A DNA stretch of 64,000 nucleotides, from the NCBI RefSeq assembly GCF_000003855.2, contig NW_003101663.1:1035121-1099120 (forward strand), in the 5' to 3' direction. A program made the translations under genes and the position numbers. The notes beneath the pieces are model-generated. The model did not search any database. It was not told the origin of the DNA and worked only from the letters and a program-made list of their open reading frames with translations. Numbering within the stretch: the first letter of the stretch is position 1; each line of letters begins with the position of its first letter. Source of the stretch: Blastomyces gilchristii SLH14081. Its lineage: Eukaryota; Ascomycota; Eurotiomycetes; Onygenales; Ajellomycetaceae. This document shows positions 1-10,012 of this stretch, in pieces.

Positions 1-1785
1 CTTCTCTTAAATATATTTATATTTTAAAAGCTTCTCAGTCTTCTCTAATCTGAAGTGCTCTGTATAAGAATTATATAATAAATCTTAATAACTTCTGACA
101 CATCACTCTACTACAAGGAATGAAGACTGAATTATTCAGTAGTAGAAGTTCATATTCTTCTAGTTACTAGTGACTTGATTTCTTAGTAACACTGCTCTAC
201 TCAGAGTCTGTCTCTTTTAAGTTTAAACTGAATTCTTTCTTCTTTAACTTCTGAATTCAAGCTGCAGTAGAGATATTCTTCTTCTGTAACTTATTAATCA
301 ATTTTAAAAGTAGTTAAATTAAAAGATTATAGACTGTTTCATTTTTTATCATTTCAATGATTGTAAGATATAATATAAGAAGCTTATAATCTTCAGTATC
401 AGTTCTTTGCAGAGACTCAGGTTTTCTTTTATCTTCTATACTGAGTTATATAGCTGTCTTTCTAATACTATTTCTAAGCTTCAGAGAATTTTAATCTTCT
501 GCAGTCAGCTTCTTCTATAGTGATAATAGAGATTCTTTTATAGAATTCTTCTCTGTATTAATAATATTATAATCAGACTGTCTAGATAGTGTGTTAATAA
601 GATTAAGCTGATCTGAATAGTATCAGATATAGAAATTATACTCTGAAAGTAGCTTCATTTATCTGACTTAACATTCTGTCAAGCTTTTTATTATTAAGAA
701 GTAACATAGATTTGTATAATCAGTGAGAACTTACACTGAGTACTTACTATTCTGAAGATAATATTATCAGATCTTAAAGAATTTAATAATTACTAACATT
801 TTCTGATCATGAATATCATATCTTCTCTATATAAGTGATAACTTCTTGAAGAAGAAGATCACTGATCTTCATTTATAGTATTTTATAGACTCTGTAAAAA
901 AGTCTTCTCTCATAGATAATTTATTATCTGTTTTCTCAGAGATGATTATTCTGTAATTCTTTCAACATTGAAAGGTCTTCAGTATCAACTGTGAAAAGAT
1001 TTCATAGATCTCATTCTCAGATATATCAGTCTCACACTGACTGAGTAAGTTGAGATTAAAGTGATTCAGTATTATAATATCTGTAAAAGCTTGTTTCAAT
1101 TCTGTAAATATCTGTATAATATCTTGAATAAGAGTAAATAGTCTTATTTTTCTGTTTTTCATACTTCTCTTTAACAGATCTGTAAGAAAGACACTAATCT
1201 GTAAATATATATAGATGAATCATCTATAGAAATTTACAAATTCTAGAAACATCTGCATCTTGCAGTATATTCACAGTGTTGATCAGTTCTCAATGATAAA
1301 AATCTGACTTCTGTTCATTGAAATGTTATTCACTTTAATAATATAATCTAAGAAATCAATCTTCTGCATGTAGAATAAGCATTTCTCAGTGTTTGTATAG
1401 AGTTGATACTGTCTCAAGTGATTTAACACTTCTTAAACATGAGTATCATGTTCTTTCTCTGATTTTAAGAAGATTAGAATGTTATTCAGATATACTATAT
1501 AAAAGATATTAATAAGACTCTGCAGTGTCTTATTTATATAGATCTGAAAGATGACTGAAGCATTACAAAGATTAAAAGATAAAACAAGATATTCAAAATT
1601 ACTGTACTTAGTATGAAAAGTCATTTTTTAAATATTATCTTTATTAACTCTGATTCTATAATAGATATTCTGTATATCAATCTTTGAGAACATCTTTACT
1701 TCAGATAATTGATTGATTATCTCATCAATTAACAGTAATAAATAGTAATTCTTAATTATTATCTTATTAAAGTCTCTGTAGTCTA
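1..1785 (-). mobile_element. Ty3/gypsy retrotransposon Y, 3' part (RT to RNase H)
   Basis: Decayed minus-strand pol of a Ty3/gypsy LTR element. Read from high to low coordinates it holds the middle of reverse transcriptase (about 1430-1785) and an RNase H-type region (about 960-1160). Below 900 lies AT-rich sequence that should be the rest of RNase H and the start of integrase; I could not read it cleanly. The element continues beyond the left window edge. On the other side it is cut by hAT-1 and resumes at 7660. The family differs from gypsy Z near 58-62 kb, because the RT motifs and spacing are different. Many in-frame stops show it is dead. Confidence 0.8.
940..1785 (-). pseudogene. Gypsy Y pol fragment: reverse transcriptase core and RNase H
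   Basis: The RT part reads VDYR-type (SIDYRDFNKIIIKN), then FEYLVLSFNLCNASVIFQ, the counterpart of the usual FEYLVMPFGLTNAPATFQ. Next is the catalytic box as YLNNILIF at 1481-1492, where YLDD has become YLNN. Both Asp-to-Asn changes are G-to-A (C-to-T on the other strand), so polymerase activity must be lost. Downstream, at 962-1162, the frame reads FTELKQAFTD, ILNHF and ETDISENEIYEIFSQL. This is the start of the Ty3 RNase H domain with its first catalytic Asp retained. The order RT then RNase H is normal for Ty3/gypsy. Family assignment is secure; the exact exon limits are not. Confidence 0.8.
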
Positions 1786-2154
1786 TAGACTGACCGTGTG
1801 ACCGTGTCTGAGACCAGGACCAAACTTTACAGTTATCACGTTGCCTAAAAGCATTACTCCTGGTCATGGTTTGTGTTCATCACATTGATCTCAAATCCTG
1901 TTATTTCAAATATTAAAGATCTCAGATTCACTTTTCAAATAAAAATCTAGTCTCAGATAAAGAATATGTTTGAATTCTTAGTCACATTTTCATTCTGATC
2001 TCATTATTGAAAATGGCATCAAATGAAATCATAAAATCATTTCTCACTTACATAATATCATAATATAGTGCTCATTTGTTGAAAATTCAACAGAGAGTGT
2101 TATCAAATATTATTACTTTTCTGAACACAGATCATAATCAATATCATTTTAATT

Positions 2155-2360
2155 AAAAAAAAAAAATGTAAAATATAAAAAATAATAAAAAAACAAAAAA
2201 TAAAACAACAAGAAAAAATCACAATAAAAAAAAAAAAAAAAAAAAAAAGAGAAAGAAAAAAAGAAGAGAAAGAAAAAAAGAGATAGAAAGAGAAAGAAAA
2301 ACAAAAAAAAAAAAGAAAAGAAAAAGAAAAAAACAAAAAATAAAAACAAAAAAAAATCAA
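2155..2360. repeat. Polypurine (A/G) tract inside hAT-1
   Basis: About 200 bases that are almost purely A and G on the plus strand, with a few C. The same tract lies at the same place in the other hAT copies (17,305-17,490, 31,105-31,230, 43,788-44,028). On the opposite strand it is a long pyrimidine run. It gives spurious poly-Phe reading frames, which I did not annotate. In the hAT-4 copy the assembly gap falls inside it. Confidence 0.85.
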
Positions 2361-2484
2361 GATCACAGAGCTGCAGCACTCTTAAAATACTCACTTCTCA
2401 GAGTCTTCACAATATTCATCACCAACTGTGTATTTCTCACAGTGAGAGTAACACAGCTGCAATGAGTCATTGCCTTAACATCAT

Positions 2485-2721
2485 CTAATAAATAATCAGT
2501 ATATATCTATATAAATGTGAATAATTAGAAAACATACACTTAAAAAGTATGGTCAGAGTGAACTCTGCTGCCACTTGAATAACATCAAGAACAGAACACT
2601 GAAATTGATGATTCTTCTCATCAATTTCACAGATAAGGCATGTGAAGATGATCTTGAGAAATATAAGATTCTCTGACTTCTGATAGAAATGAATCTCACA
2701 GAGAGACTCTATTTTCATCAT
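2485..2721 (-). CDS. Conserved opposite-strand ORF of the hAT element, copy 1
   Basis: A 78-codon frame on the strand opposite the transposase, starting MMKIESLCEIHFYQKSENLI and ending HLYRYILIIY. The same frame and the same end are kept in hAT-2 (two stops), hAT-3 and hAT-4. For sequence exposed to this much mutation, that argues for a real ancestral exon. Just upstream on the minus strand there is a GTAAGT donor (2768-2773) and a CAG acceptor before the Met codons, so this is probably an internal or terminal exon of a longer gene. Further exons may reach to about 2955. I recognise no family. It is rich in Phe, Ile, Leu and Cys without a clear signal peptide. Confidence 0.45.
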   Translation of the reverse strand: MMKIESLCEIHFYQKSENLIFLKIIFTCLICEIDEKNHQFQCSVLDVIQVAAEFTLTILFKCMFSNYSHLYRYILIIY

Positions 2722-3440
2722 ATCAGAGACTGAGTGTTATTAAAAAGTATTACTTCAATGCACATACACTTACTGCAGTGATTCACTCTCTGTACATGTG
2801 ACTGAGAGTTGCAGCTTTCTCACACTGCACAGCTCTTCCTGGAATACTGCTGCTGATTTGCAATCCACACAGTCTCTCAGTCCAGCATGCGCTGTGTATA
2901 TGCAGCTCTGTGTGCTAGGGCTGTATTGGTCATTATGGCCTGGTGTGATACTCACTTTTCACAGGCCATGTTTTGTTTGATTAAGGGGGGAAGAGGGATG
3001 TGACTGCTGTTTTATTTGAGAGGAAATGAATAATTGAATCTGTAGGAGATAATTTGATTTCTTCTGTATTTGAAATTTGATTAGTCTATACTCTTCAATT
3101 TGAGGGTTTCTGAGAGTGTTTTAATAGTTTTCATACCAGCTTGAAATTAGTGATTAATTAAAGAAGAGAAAAGAGAGAAGAAAGAAATAAGAATAACTTA
3201 TCTTTATAATATAAAAACAGAGAATTGCTGCAATTATTTATCCTAGTAATAAAGATCTGTTTTCTGCATGTATCTCTGATACAGATTATATGATAACTGT
3301 ATACAAAGAATATCAACAGTGCATGTATTGAATGAAGATGATGTTGCTATGCAACACTGTAGCTGTTTCTGTACATTACTGAAAGCTGTTAATATTTTCT
3401 TTAAGTCTCTTTATATTTGATAAGTTAGTAATATATTTCA

Positions 3441-4396
3441 ATGCACTCTCTCTTTCATCATCATCATCATTATCATCATCATTACTATTATCATCATCAC
3501 TATTATCATCATCATTATCATCATCATCATCATTATCATTATTATTATTATTATCATCATTATTATATTATTTCTGACTGCCTCTTCTATCTTTACCTCT
3601 CTTTAACACTCACTGAAATCAATCATGTCATCTTCCTTCAAATATTCTGCGGTCCTGCAGATCATCAAGGCATGTGAGTACTATCACAGATTGAAGAGAG
3701 AGAAGAAGAAGATGTTTAAGTGAGAGAAGACAGATTGTAAAACATGTTATAATGCCTTGAAGAGACTCTGTAAGAAAGTAGAATAATAATGATTTTAAGT
3801 AATACTTCTGATAGATTTAGACTGAACTAAGTATAGAAATAATGCAGATAATGCTGTCTGTGAGAGATTAAAGAAGAAGACAGTGAAGAGTCTTATGCAG
3901 TAGTGATGAGATCAGGAGAAGTTCTGAGAATGATTTGAGACTAAGATAAAGAGAGAGAGAGAGAAGAAGAGTGTTGCTGTAAATAAGCAGTGACAGAAGA
4001 AGATTGAGAGAGTGTTAAAGTAAGAGATAAAGAAGTCAAAACTGATAAGTTTTTTATTTATTGAGAGATAACAATTTTTGATAACACTTCTGTTCTCTAA
4101 TTGATTAGCAGGAGCTGACAGAGAAGAAGAGAATTGAGGCCTTGTTGAGGTCTTGAATGTGCTTCATAATTCAGAATATTGAGAAGACAGCCCTGCTCTC
4201 TGAACATGTCAATCTGCTTGTCACTGAAATGAAACCTGAGACAGCAGACCAGAAAATGCAGGATTTTGAGATACAGATTGACCTGGCTGAGAGAGAGCAG
4301 TGAGAACCCTTCTCTGAGAAGACAGTAGAGAGAGATTTTGAGGTGATTATCATCTCAGATGAGGAGAAGAAGAAGAAGAAGAAGAATGAGAAGTAA
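3441..4396 (+). pseudogene. hAT-1 accessory ORF: poly-His start, Lys-rich coiled tail
   Basis: Plus-strand coding remnant ahead of the transposase. It begins with a His/Tyr run made by the (CAT/TAT)n microsatellite, followed by a basic stretch (REKKKMFK, TDCKT, ALKRLCKKVE). After an intron-like interval (about 4043-4111, with donor-like ATAAGT, the TTTTTGATAACACT motif and an AG acceptor) comes a Glu/Lys-rich tail: IEKTALLSEH-like, LAERE, FSEK, ISDEEKKKKK. The hAT-3 copy keeps the tail open (33,011-33,244). The charged heptad-like composition suggests a coiled coil. Whether this is the N-terminus of the transposase or a separate protein cannot be settled by eye. Several stops in this copy. 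Confidence 0.4.
3456..3572 (+). repeat. (CAT/TAT)n microsatellite in hAT-1
   Basis: An imperfect trinucleotide run of tcatcat/tattat units coding for His and Tyr in one frame. It lies just after the string caatgcactctctctttc in this and the other hAT copies (18,580-18,655, 32,330-32,418, 53,830-53,925). Confidence 0.9.
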
Positions 4397-4560
4397 ATTA
4401 TGAAGAATGATAAGAAGAATGAGAAAGAGAAGAAAGATAATAAGTAGAAAAAGTTTTTTTCTTTTTATATTAGTTAGTTATAAGTTCATAATTATTAATA
4501 ATTGAAATTAATTTTGAGTTTTTAAAAATTATTGTACAAGTTGTAATCAAGTCAGGAACA

Positions 4561-4582
4561 ATATATATATATATATATATAT
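4561..4582. repeat. (AT)n microsatellite in hAT-1
   Basis: About eleven AT dinucleotides between the accessory ORF and the transposase. The same run occurs at about 33,402-33,420 and 54,911-54,931, so it belongs to the element. Confidence 0.9.
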
Positions 4583-4915
4583 TTAACTATCATGATTCAC
4601 AAATCACTATAATATATAAGTATCAACATTTTTTCAACATTGATATTCATAATATTAATATATTTTTAATAATATTATCTGATAATATAATTTAGTAACA
4701 CTCTCTTTCACAATATTAATATATTTCAAGAAATATAATAGAGATTAATCAAGATTGTTTATTTACTTTTATATATCAATGATATTCAATCTGAGTTAGT
4801 ACTAAAATTATAACTAAGCTAAGAAACAAGATTATTTTCTCTTATATTAATTCTTCTTACACATATCAGTGATCAGTTATTGAAAATAAATTATTATCTT
4901 TCTCAAATTATTATC

Positions 4916-7440
4916 ATATCTTCTGAATTCACTTCTTTCACTTCTTTTACTTCTATTGAAGATTCACAAACTCTTTAAGAAATCACTGTGAATCATAAAG
5001 TCTATGTTGTTTACAATTCAATACAGAATACTCTCTTTCAATTATAATAAATAATCACTTTATTCTTCACATCTGATTCCAGGTCATGAAATTTATGAAA
5101 AACTCAACACAAATATTGAGATGAACTATGAAATAATTATTAACAGGTTGTATTGTAGATTACTGAAGAGTCATCTCTCTGCTACAATCACTGTAACTTC
5201 ATTCAGAAACATTCATCATAGACTGATCATAGCTCTGAAGAAATTTTCTGACATCTGAAGTCATCAGAATACAGATAATAAAAGAAAAATAATCAGAAAA
5301 TTACTACTGAGCTGATAAGTTACTCTATCAGATAATAATTTTTGATAACACTAACTTTCTAATTTGAAGAAAATCATGTAAAAACAACTCTGTATCAGTA
5401 CTCTGATTTCATAACTCTCATCTAATAACTTTCATGAATAATTACTTTGTATATATATATCTCTGAATCTTTCTCTTCAATCAATTGAAAACCCTGAATT
5501 CTGAACACTTCTTCAAATGCTTAATTCAAATCTTCATATTTCACATTGATTCTGTCTTCAGTTCAATCTCAAGATATACTACAAAGTTAATATGCAATAT
5601 CTAGAATCAGAGTTGAAGAATCATTGAAGAGTATCTCTCACAGTGAATGCATGAACTAGTATAAATAATCTTACATTTATAAGAGTTACATGTTATTATA
5701 TTGATGAGAACTGAACTTATCAAGAGATATTAATTGAATTTAAATCATTGATCAGTAGTCATACTGAGGATTATATGACAGAGATATTAATAACTGTGAT
5801 TAAAAATGACTATTGAGATATTAGTCTCAGTCTTCTTACAATTACAACTGATAATGCTGTGAATAACTACACTATAGTGAAGAGCTTAGAGTAAAAATTG
5901 GCTTTGCATTTCTGAAATGATAAACAAGGTTATATTCCCTGCATTGCTCATATGGTTCAACTTGTGATACAAACACTGATAAAGAATCTTAATATCAAGA
6001 TGAAGAATAATGAGATGACTGATTCTTGAGATGAGAATAAGATGAAAGTGATTACTCAAGTAACTTTTATATTCACTTTACAAAAGATAATGTTTTTTGA
6101 TAACACTTTTTGATATTGCTTTTTGATAACACTTTTTGATAACACTACTGTTAATTTTGAATAGATTGACTAATAATTTAAATATCATAGATTTGAAACA
6201 TTGTTAATACAATTTGTATCTCTTCTAAACAACAATAATGATTTCATGATATTTAATAAATAAATAAATCAGTCATATCACTGAATATGATATAGAATGT
6301 TAGAACACAGTGAAGTTCAATATATAAGATAGCTGTTCAGACTCTTCAATTATGTCAGATGATTGATCATTGAGTGTAATACTCTAATCAGAAAAAGATC
6401 CAGATATTGAAACTTTCTGATATAAAGTGAACTCAGTTGAAATATGTGATTGATTTACTGTTTCAGTTTTATAAGATAATAAAGACAGTCTTAATCACTT
6501 ATACACCAATGCTGCAGTCAGCCTGATGAGTGTATAACAGTTTATTTACTTATCTTGAGAAGCAGTTGAATCACTTAAAAAGAAATTCAGTCTCAGATGA
6601 TGTTATAGCACAGGCTATTGTTACTGTAAGAGATAAACTGGCATATTACTACAGCAAAACAGAACAATCTTTTATAGAGTACTATGCTGTAGCAGCTCTA
6701 CTAGATCTCTTCTATCAAGTTAATATCTACACTTCTCAAGATTGAACAGAGAAGGAATGAGACTCATATATTAAATTAGCCTGAGACTACTACAATGTCA
6801 ACTATCAGAGATTTGAACAAGCAGATGTTTGAGATGTGAAGACAGTGAAATACAATTCCCTAGTAAGTAATGATTTTTGATAACACTTCATATTATATAG
6901 AACTATAATACTAACTTTGAAACAGAACTTGCATACATTAATTACAACTGAAAATCAGGCAAAACTACATGCTTATAAAACTGAATTTGACTGCTATCTT
7001 CAAGATGATTCAACAAATTTACACATCAAATCAATTCTAGAGTTATGAAAAATTGTTGAGAGTATATATTCAACTATTGCACTGATGATGTGTGATATTC
7101 TGACAATTTCATTAGCAGGGGTGAGAATGAAGTGAAAGTTCAACTCAAGTTAAGATATTTATCACTATTACTGAGAACAATTACAAGGAGAAATAATTAA
7201 GAAACTCATGATTATAAAACATAGAATTATCAGACAGTTTAATACCTCTGATCACAGTATATCAGAGAAGTGTAGTTTTCATAAGAAAGTGAAGAATAAA
7301 CTTGCACAAGAATGTATTTAGTTGTTTTATAAGTGTTATCAATAATCATTACCAAATTCTAATTATATAAGCAATCACTGAATGAACTGAATGAGACTGA
7401 TTTTAATCTTCAGTCTCAGTTTCATTCTGATTTTGAAAGA
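4916..7440 (+). pseudogene. hAT transposase remnant, copy 1
   Basis: A cut-and-paste transposase of the hAT superfamily, inactive here. The likely start, ATG in hAT-3, is ATA in this copy (4916-4918). Readable blocks in order: a region matching the lDgWTS motif, here VNA*TS near 5645 (Asp to Asn, Trp to stop); HTEDYMTEILITVIK (family HTGeyla); LTITTDNAVNN at 5834-5869, containing a catalytic Asp; and IPCIAHMVQLVIQTLIKNL near 5935, the conserved Cys/His segment. Further on come AVAALLDL (6530-6745 is the longest open stretch) and the C-terminal dimerisation region with EFDCYLQDD, LTISLAGV, FNSS near 6975-7145. An intron at 6863-6928 has GTAAGT, TACTAAC and ACAG. Family assignment is firm. Confidence 0.88.
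6094..6146 (+). repeat. Tandem 13-nt repeat TTTTTGATAACAC in hAT-1
   Basis: Four head-to-tail units of the motif TTTTTGATAACACT, the second degenerate (TTTTTGATATTGC). They lie between two transposase coding blocks, probably in an intron. Single copies occur at 4075-4088, 5339-5352 and 6874-6887, and a reversed copy near 2100. The array is also present in hAT-3 (about 34,930-34,985) and, decayed, in hAT-4 (about 56,440-56,493). Confidence 0.85.
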
Positions 7441-7659
7441 ATAATCATCTTTCACAGTTTATCCTGGAAAATTACTCTCATTTCACTGTTCTTGAATTAA
7501 ATCTGGTCATTTTTCATGTCATTTCTCTCAGAAATGGTCCATTTTCAGATTTTTTTGAGGCTTGGTTCTGGTGGGACTCACGCCAAGAAATGTACCCCGA
7601 CCGGGCCAAATGGGACCAAATGTGAAATTCATGGTCCCGGCGGCCAGTCTAGTAGTCTA

Positions 7660-8861
7660 CACATAGATATAGTCTACTATTCTTCTTAAGTACAAAGAGT
7701 ATAGATGTCTCTGTCAGACTCTTTGATAAATATATTCAGTTCTTTAATTGCACTTCTTCAAGATATTTGCACAGAACATTCAATTTCTTTATAGATAAGT
7801 TGTAAAGAGGTCTGTACAGTACTGTTACATTATCTTCAAGATGAATCTTATATTATATCTTAATATTAGAAAACTTCACTGCTTCTCTTTTCAAAAAGAT
7901 ATTCTTATAATCTGTAAAGAGATATTATGTACATCTGTCTTTAATAATAGATACTGCTACTAATCTTACAGTGAGAATGATAACTTCTTCATCTATCTTT
8001 AAGTCTCAATCACCTGCTATATAGTATATTAACTCTATCTTTTTCTTAAGATTCTTTCAATAAAACTCTTCAAATTTCTCTATCACTGTCTCTTTATCAG
8101 TGAGATAGTACTGTTACATCTGAGTAACTCAGTTAATAAGAGAATTGTTTTCTCTCAATTATAGAAGATATAGAATAATATTCTCATCTATGATATTAAC
8201 TGCATGAAGAAGCAGACTACTCTTCTTAAAAATTTCTTCTAAGTCTGTGATTACATACATTGCTTGAATTATGTTAAAATGATGATATTTCATTTCATTG
8301 ATAAAATTCATATGATCTGACAGATGTATCTTCTTTCAATTCTTTATCAAAGAAAAGAAATAGAATATGAAGTTGATATCTGTTCTGAAGTCAAGTAGAC
8401 ATCTCACTGATATCTTCTTATTCAGAGTATACATTGTAATTGTAATATGAACTCAGAAATATAAGAATTATTAATTCTTCATTTCTTTCTCTTCTTTATC
8501 TTCTACAGATACATTTGCTAGAAGAGAAGTTGACTTTGAGAAGATATCTTCTCAGTTTCTTTTCTTCTTCAGCTTCTTACAATTACTGATATAGTGTTTA
8601 TTAGCTCTGTAGTTGAAACAGAGATCTTTATTAAATCTTTTTTAATATTTCTTCACAGTGAGTGAAGAATCAGAATACTTGAAATTCTTCTTTACTTTCT
8701 CTACACTGAAGCTGTCACAGTACTGTTTAAATCTCATTATTAATTACTTAGAAGAGATCTTATTGACCTTTTTCTCAGAGAATTGATTATTCAAATAGAT
8801 TCAGAAAGTCAGGTTGACAAGCTCAGTATAATTAATTAATGAACTCTGATATTATAATTTG
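7660..8861 (-). pseudogene. Gypsy Y, 5' part: gag zinc knuckle, protease region, start of RT
   Basis: Continuation of gypsy Y past hAT-1 (the target duplication ends at 7659). On the minus strand a gag zinc knuckle reads CFNYRANKHYISNC at 8579-8620. It fits C-x2-C-x4-H-x4-C except that the second Cys is Tyr, a TGT/TGC to TAT/TAC change of the type seen throughout. Upstream of it (8640-8850) are charged gag-like residues. Between the knuckle and the hAT junction lies the stretch expected for protease and the RT N-terminus; only short fragments can be read. No 5' LTR is evident before the abrupt change at 8862, so this end is probably truncated. Confidence 0.65.
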
Positions 8862-9045
8862 CGGAGCGAAGCGAAGCAAATATATGATGAAAACCCTGAT
8901 CATTAAAAGTGGAGAATTTCCTTTTTGAGGTTCTTGGCATGAATACAGCTCACTGATTGATGTAGAATTAAGCGAAGCGCAATCCCGTGACATTGCACTA
9001 TCATATCATCTACTGTTGAAAGTCTCAGGGGTTGATTGGCTCTTC
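8862..9045. other. CpG-bearing segment with GCGAAGC repeats
   Basis: About 180 bases of different composition from both sides. It opens with a near-palindrome, ATTTGCGGAGCGAAGCGAAGC followed by AAAT, and contains a second GCGAAGCGC nearby (8975-8981 region). CpG survives here although it is nearly absent around it. It abuts the gypsy Y remnant on one side and an (ATT)n run on the other. No coding frame. It may be a short non-autonomous element or a retained unique spacer. Confidence 0.4.
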
Positions 9046-9120
9046 ATTATTATTATTATTATTATTCTTTCATTATACTCATATGCAAGCAGAGCTTATG
9101 ATGAGTTCTTACATAATGTT
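9046..9120. repeat. (ATT)n run plus shared terminal segment
   Basis: Seven ATT units (9046-9066) followed by a 54-base string beginning ctttcattatactcatatgc. The same (ATT)n-plus-string recurs at 63,929-64,000 with a few transitions. A related layout is at 19,449 next to a LINE. On the minus strand the run would be an (AAT)n tail, as at the 3' end of some LINEs or SINEs. Confidence 0.6.
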
Positions 9121-9873
9121 AAATACAGATCAAGTGTTGATTATACAGAAGAAAATACAGGTGTTGAGATCATGCTAAGATAACAAGAACATAGAAAAAT
9201 ACAAAGAAGTGATAATTAGATACATACAATAATCACTTCTCAGCTCAGAAATATAGAGTAATTCATTGAAGTGATTTATACATCTCTGTATTTATTAGAA
9301 ACCTGAGATATCTGAGTTCTGAATTTAATGTATTCTCTGCAGATTTTGAACTCATATGTCTTGATTTCTCATGTTAAGACACTATTAGATGACTGTATTA
9401 ATTATTCAGTTATCAGAGCTGATTAACTCTTCTATCAGCAGTACTAAAGATGACTAAGCTCTTTTATCTCAGTAGTATTATTATATATATGATAAGTTCT
9501 TACATGATGTTAAATACAGATTAAGTGTTGATTATATAGAAGAAAATACAGATATTAAGATCATGTTAAGATAATAAGAACATAGAAAAATACAAAGAAG
9601 TGATAATTAAATACATGTAATAATAACTTCTTAGCTCAGAAATATAAAGCAATTTATTGAAGTAATTTATACATCTCTGTATTTATTAGAAATCTGAGAT
9701 GCTTGAGTTCTGAATTTAATGTATTCTCTGCAGATTTTAAACTTACATATCTTGATTTCTCATATTAAGATACTATCAGATGACTGTATTAATTATTCAG
9801 TTACTGAGACTGATTGACTCTTCTATCAGCAGTGCAGATAGTGATTGAGCTCTTTTATCTTAGTAGTTTATAT
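9093..9873. repeat. Direct duplication of about 385 bp
   Basis: Unit A (9093-9480) and unit B (9491-9873) align throughout, from gat(g/a)agttcttaca to ctcttttatct(c/t)agtag. They differ mostly by C/T and G/A changes. Unit A is preceded by the (ATT)n-linked segment and unit B is not. No coding frame is conserved. It could be two partial copies of one repeat or a local tandem duplication. Confidence 0.75.
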
Positions 9874-10012
9874 CTACTCTGTACAGATTCTTGAATAATA
9901 GATTATATATCTTATTAACTATCTACTCTGTATAGATTCTTGAATAGATAATACATCTAATTAACAATCTACTCTGTACAGATTCTTGAATAGATAATAT
10001 ATCTGATCAATT
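9871..10012. repeat. Three tandem units of 46-49 bp
   Basis: Units start at 9871, 9920 and 9966, each with the core tctactctgta(c/t)agattctt followed by gaata and a run of t/a. They follow directly after duplication unit B. Confidence 0.8.

Larger units (their letters stand above)
1786..7651 (+). mobile_element. hAT DNA transposon, copy 1 (hAT-1), full length
   Basis: A 5,866-bp element bounded by short terminal inverted repeats (TAGACTGACCG at the left, CGGCCAGTCTA at the right). It is flanked by a perfect 8-bp target duplication, GTAGTCTA, at 1778-1785 and 7652-7659. An 8-bp duplication is diagnostic of the hAT superfamily, and the internal transposase remnant agrees. The order inside is: a conserved minus-strand ORF, a purine tract, a poly-His microsatellite with a Lys-rich ORF, an (AT)n run, and the transposase. 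It inserted into the RT of gypsy Y. Three further copies (hAT-2, -3, -4) and three short derivatives share the ends. Confidence 0.93.

Noticed and set aside
2103..2394. Poly-Phe reading frames on the minus strand (also near 17,270-17,497 and 43,787-44,076)
   Set aside because: Produced by the pyrimidine side of the hAT purine tract; no conserved sequence and, in the third case, they cross the N gap.
9871..10012. CRISPR-like array
   Set aside because: Three directly abutting imperfect units without spacers, in a fungal repeat region.
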